Shown: positions 62,885 through 64,000 of the stretch, in pieces
Layout of the letters: each line of letters starts with the position of its first letter
Numbering within the stretch: the first letter of the stretch is position 1
NCBI RefSeq assembly: GCF_900105965.1
Contig: NZ_FNTV01000001.1
Span: forward strand, 372,001-436,000
DNA: 64,000 bases
Direction of reading: 5' to 3'
Source: Arthrobacter alpinus
GTDB taxonomy: Bacteria > Actinomycetota > Actinomycetes > Actinomycetales > Micrococcaceae
Translations under genes and position numbers: made by a program
Notes under the pieces: model-generated
Seen by the model: only the letters and a program-made list of their open reading frames with translations
The model's database searches: none
Told to the model about the DNA's origin: nothing

Positions 62885-64000
62885 TTGGACACCACAGCCT
62901 CATCCCATTCGGAGTCCTCCGTCGACAGTGCGAATGCAACGGCCGCTCCACGGGTCATTCCATCCCTGCAGCGGTGGACGGCACAAACCGGGACAACAAG
63001 CCTTGCCGGGGAATCGCCGTCGAACATTCCCCGGAACTGGCCGCCACCGCCACCACGTTACTCGCCGACTTTGCCGAATTGACGAGTTCCTCCCTGGGCC
63101 GCGGGGTGCAGCCTGTCACGATTGAACTGGCCCTTGACCCGGACCTTGAGTTCTCCACCGAGAATGCCACCGCGGCCACCGAAGGGTATCTGCTGGAGAT
63201 CAACGGCGGCGTGAAAATCACGGCGCGGACGGATACCGGGGTCTACTGGGGAACGCGCAGTTTGCTGCAGATGCTGGCATCGTCCCTGACCCTGCCGGAC
63301 GGCATCGCTGTTGACTGGCCCAACTATCCCGTGCGTGGCTTCATGCTGGATGTGGGCCGGCGTTTTGCCCGGCCGGAAGCCGTGCGTGACTACATCCGCA
63401 TGATGAGCTGGTTCAAGATCAACACCTTCATGATCCACCTCAACGACAATGAGATCACCAAGGACACCAAGCGCAGCTGGGACGAGGCGCAGCAAGGATT
63501 CCGGTTGGCCTCGGATTCACCCTGGATCGCGGGTCTGGCATCCGAGGACGGAGCCTATGACCGCGTCGAGTGGGATTCCTTCGAGGATCTGGCAGCTAGC
63601 CGGCATGTGCAACTGGTTCCGGAATTGGATGTCCCGGCACACTCACGCTCCATCATCCGGTGGCGTCCCGAGACCGGCCTGAACGGTGGGGACTCGGACA
63701 TGCTCGATCTCGGCAAGACGGAAACAATTCACCTGGTGAAGGGACTCTTCGATGAATTCGTGCCGTGGTTCCGTGGGCCTGCGGTCCATTTCGGTGCCGA
63801 CGAATACAGCAAGGAACACAGTGAGGATTACCGCAGGTTCTTCAATGCCATCAGCACCCATCTTCGATCGCTGGGCAGGGACCCCGTAGCGTGGGGGAGT
63901 CTGAGTACCATGTCCGGGGGAGCAGGAAGCACCGGCACTGAAGGCTACAACCGCGACGTTGTCATCTGTGCATGGAACAACGATTGGTACAGCGGCCAGG
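62885..64000 (+). pseudogene. GH20 beta-N-acetylhexosaminidase, frameshifted and cut by the window end
   Basis: Glycoside hydrolase family 20 enzyme that trims N-acetylglucosamine from chitin or glycan ends. N-terminal part in one frame from TTG 62885 (VIPSLQRWTAQTGTTSLAG); then one base is missing from the four-G run 63008-63011. Adding a G gives AGGIAVEHSPELAATATTLL and the rest: GFMLDVGRRFARPEAVRDYI and the catalytic VHFGADEYSKEH. The right end is truncated by the window. The single-base homopolymer loss suggests an assembly error. Confidence 0.85.

Overview
This is a chromosomal window from a high-GC Gram-positive actinobacterium, most likely Arthrobacter or a close relative (family Micrococcaceae). 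The evidence is the GC-rich codon use with frequent GTG/TTG starts, the order clpS - DUF2017 - murI - metallo-beta-lactamase - rph - rdgB, the DUF3039, DUF4395 and DUF6318 proteins, malate:quinone oxidoreductase, and a DUF222/HNH protein. The genus is an inference; there is no rRNA in the window. Most of the sequence is ordinary chromosome with compact operons whose genes overlap by ATGA or GTGA. I see no CRISPR array, insertion sequence or prophage.

Layout. 0-3.3 kb: nagB, a DUF3039 protein and a DEAD/DEAH helicase that starts at TTG, closed by a perfect 30-bp inverted repeat. 3.3-5.3 kb (minus): pncB-pncA, NAD salvage. 5.3-10.3 kb (plus): clpS, DUF2017, murI, MBL hydrolase, a membrane protein, rph, rdgB. 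10.3-18.4 kb: DedA, a YtrA-like GntR regulator with its ABC exporter, an exonuclease-BRCT protein, MmcQ, DUF4395, an ADP-ribosylglycohydrolase, two DUF202 proteins and an aquaporin. 18.5-26.6 kb: sbcD-sbcC, MFS, alpha/beta hydrolase, amino-acid permease. 26.7-31.7 kb (minus): a siderophore uptake set (binding protein, two permeases, frameshifted ATPase) behind an iron box, plus a siderophore-interacting reductase. 31.8-37.8 kb (plus): nrtR, nadA, nadB, nadC and a cysteine desulfurase, behind a long palindrome. 38-46 kb: DUF1540, GtrA, and a minus-strand operon HAD - phnD - phnC - phnE - phnE - metallophosphoesterase - RpiR regulator (frameshifted) - FAH-family protein. 46-53.5 kb: a more accessory-looking stretch with an M20 peptidase, a PKD protein, a DUF6318 lipoprotein, a DUF222/HNH protein, a MarR regulator and an LLM oxidoreductase. 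53.6-64 kb: MFS, RND pump, mqo, a peptide-type binding protein, tRNA-Leu(UAG), bcp and a frameshifted, right-truncated GH20 hexosaminidase.

How the parts work together. Both the de novo (nadABC) and salvage (pncAB) routes to NAD are present, and operator-like palindromes sit at both loci. The phn operon joins a phosphonate-type transporter to two phosphatase-like enzymes and a sugar-phosphate-type regulator without any C-P lyase gene; an 11-nt-periodic PHO-box-like repeat lies just upstream. This is the best candidate in the window for an incompletely described system.

Caution on the assembly. Three genes (siderophore ABC ATPase, RpiR regulator, GH20 hexosaminidase) are each broken by the loss of exactly one base in a G/C homopolymer, and each is restored by adding that base back. 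This pattern looks more like homopolymer undercalling in the assembly than three independent pseudogenes. Several genes have a TANNNT -10 hexamer 5-7 nt before the start codon, suggesting leaderless transcripts.
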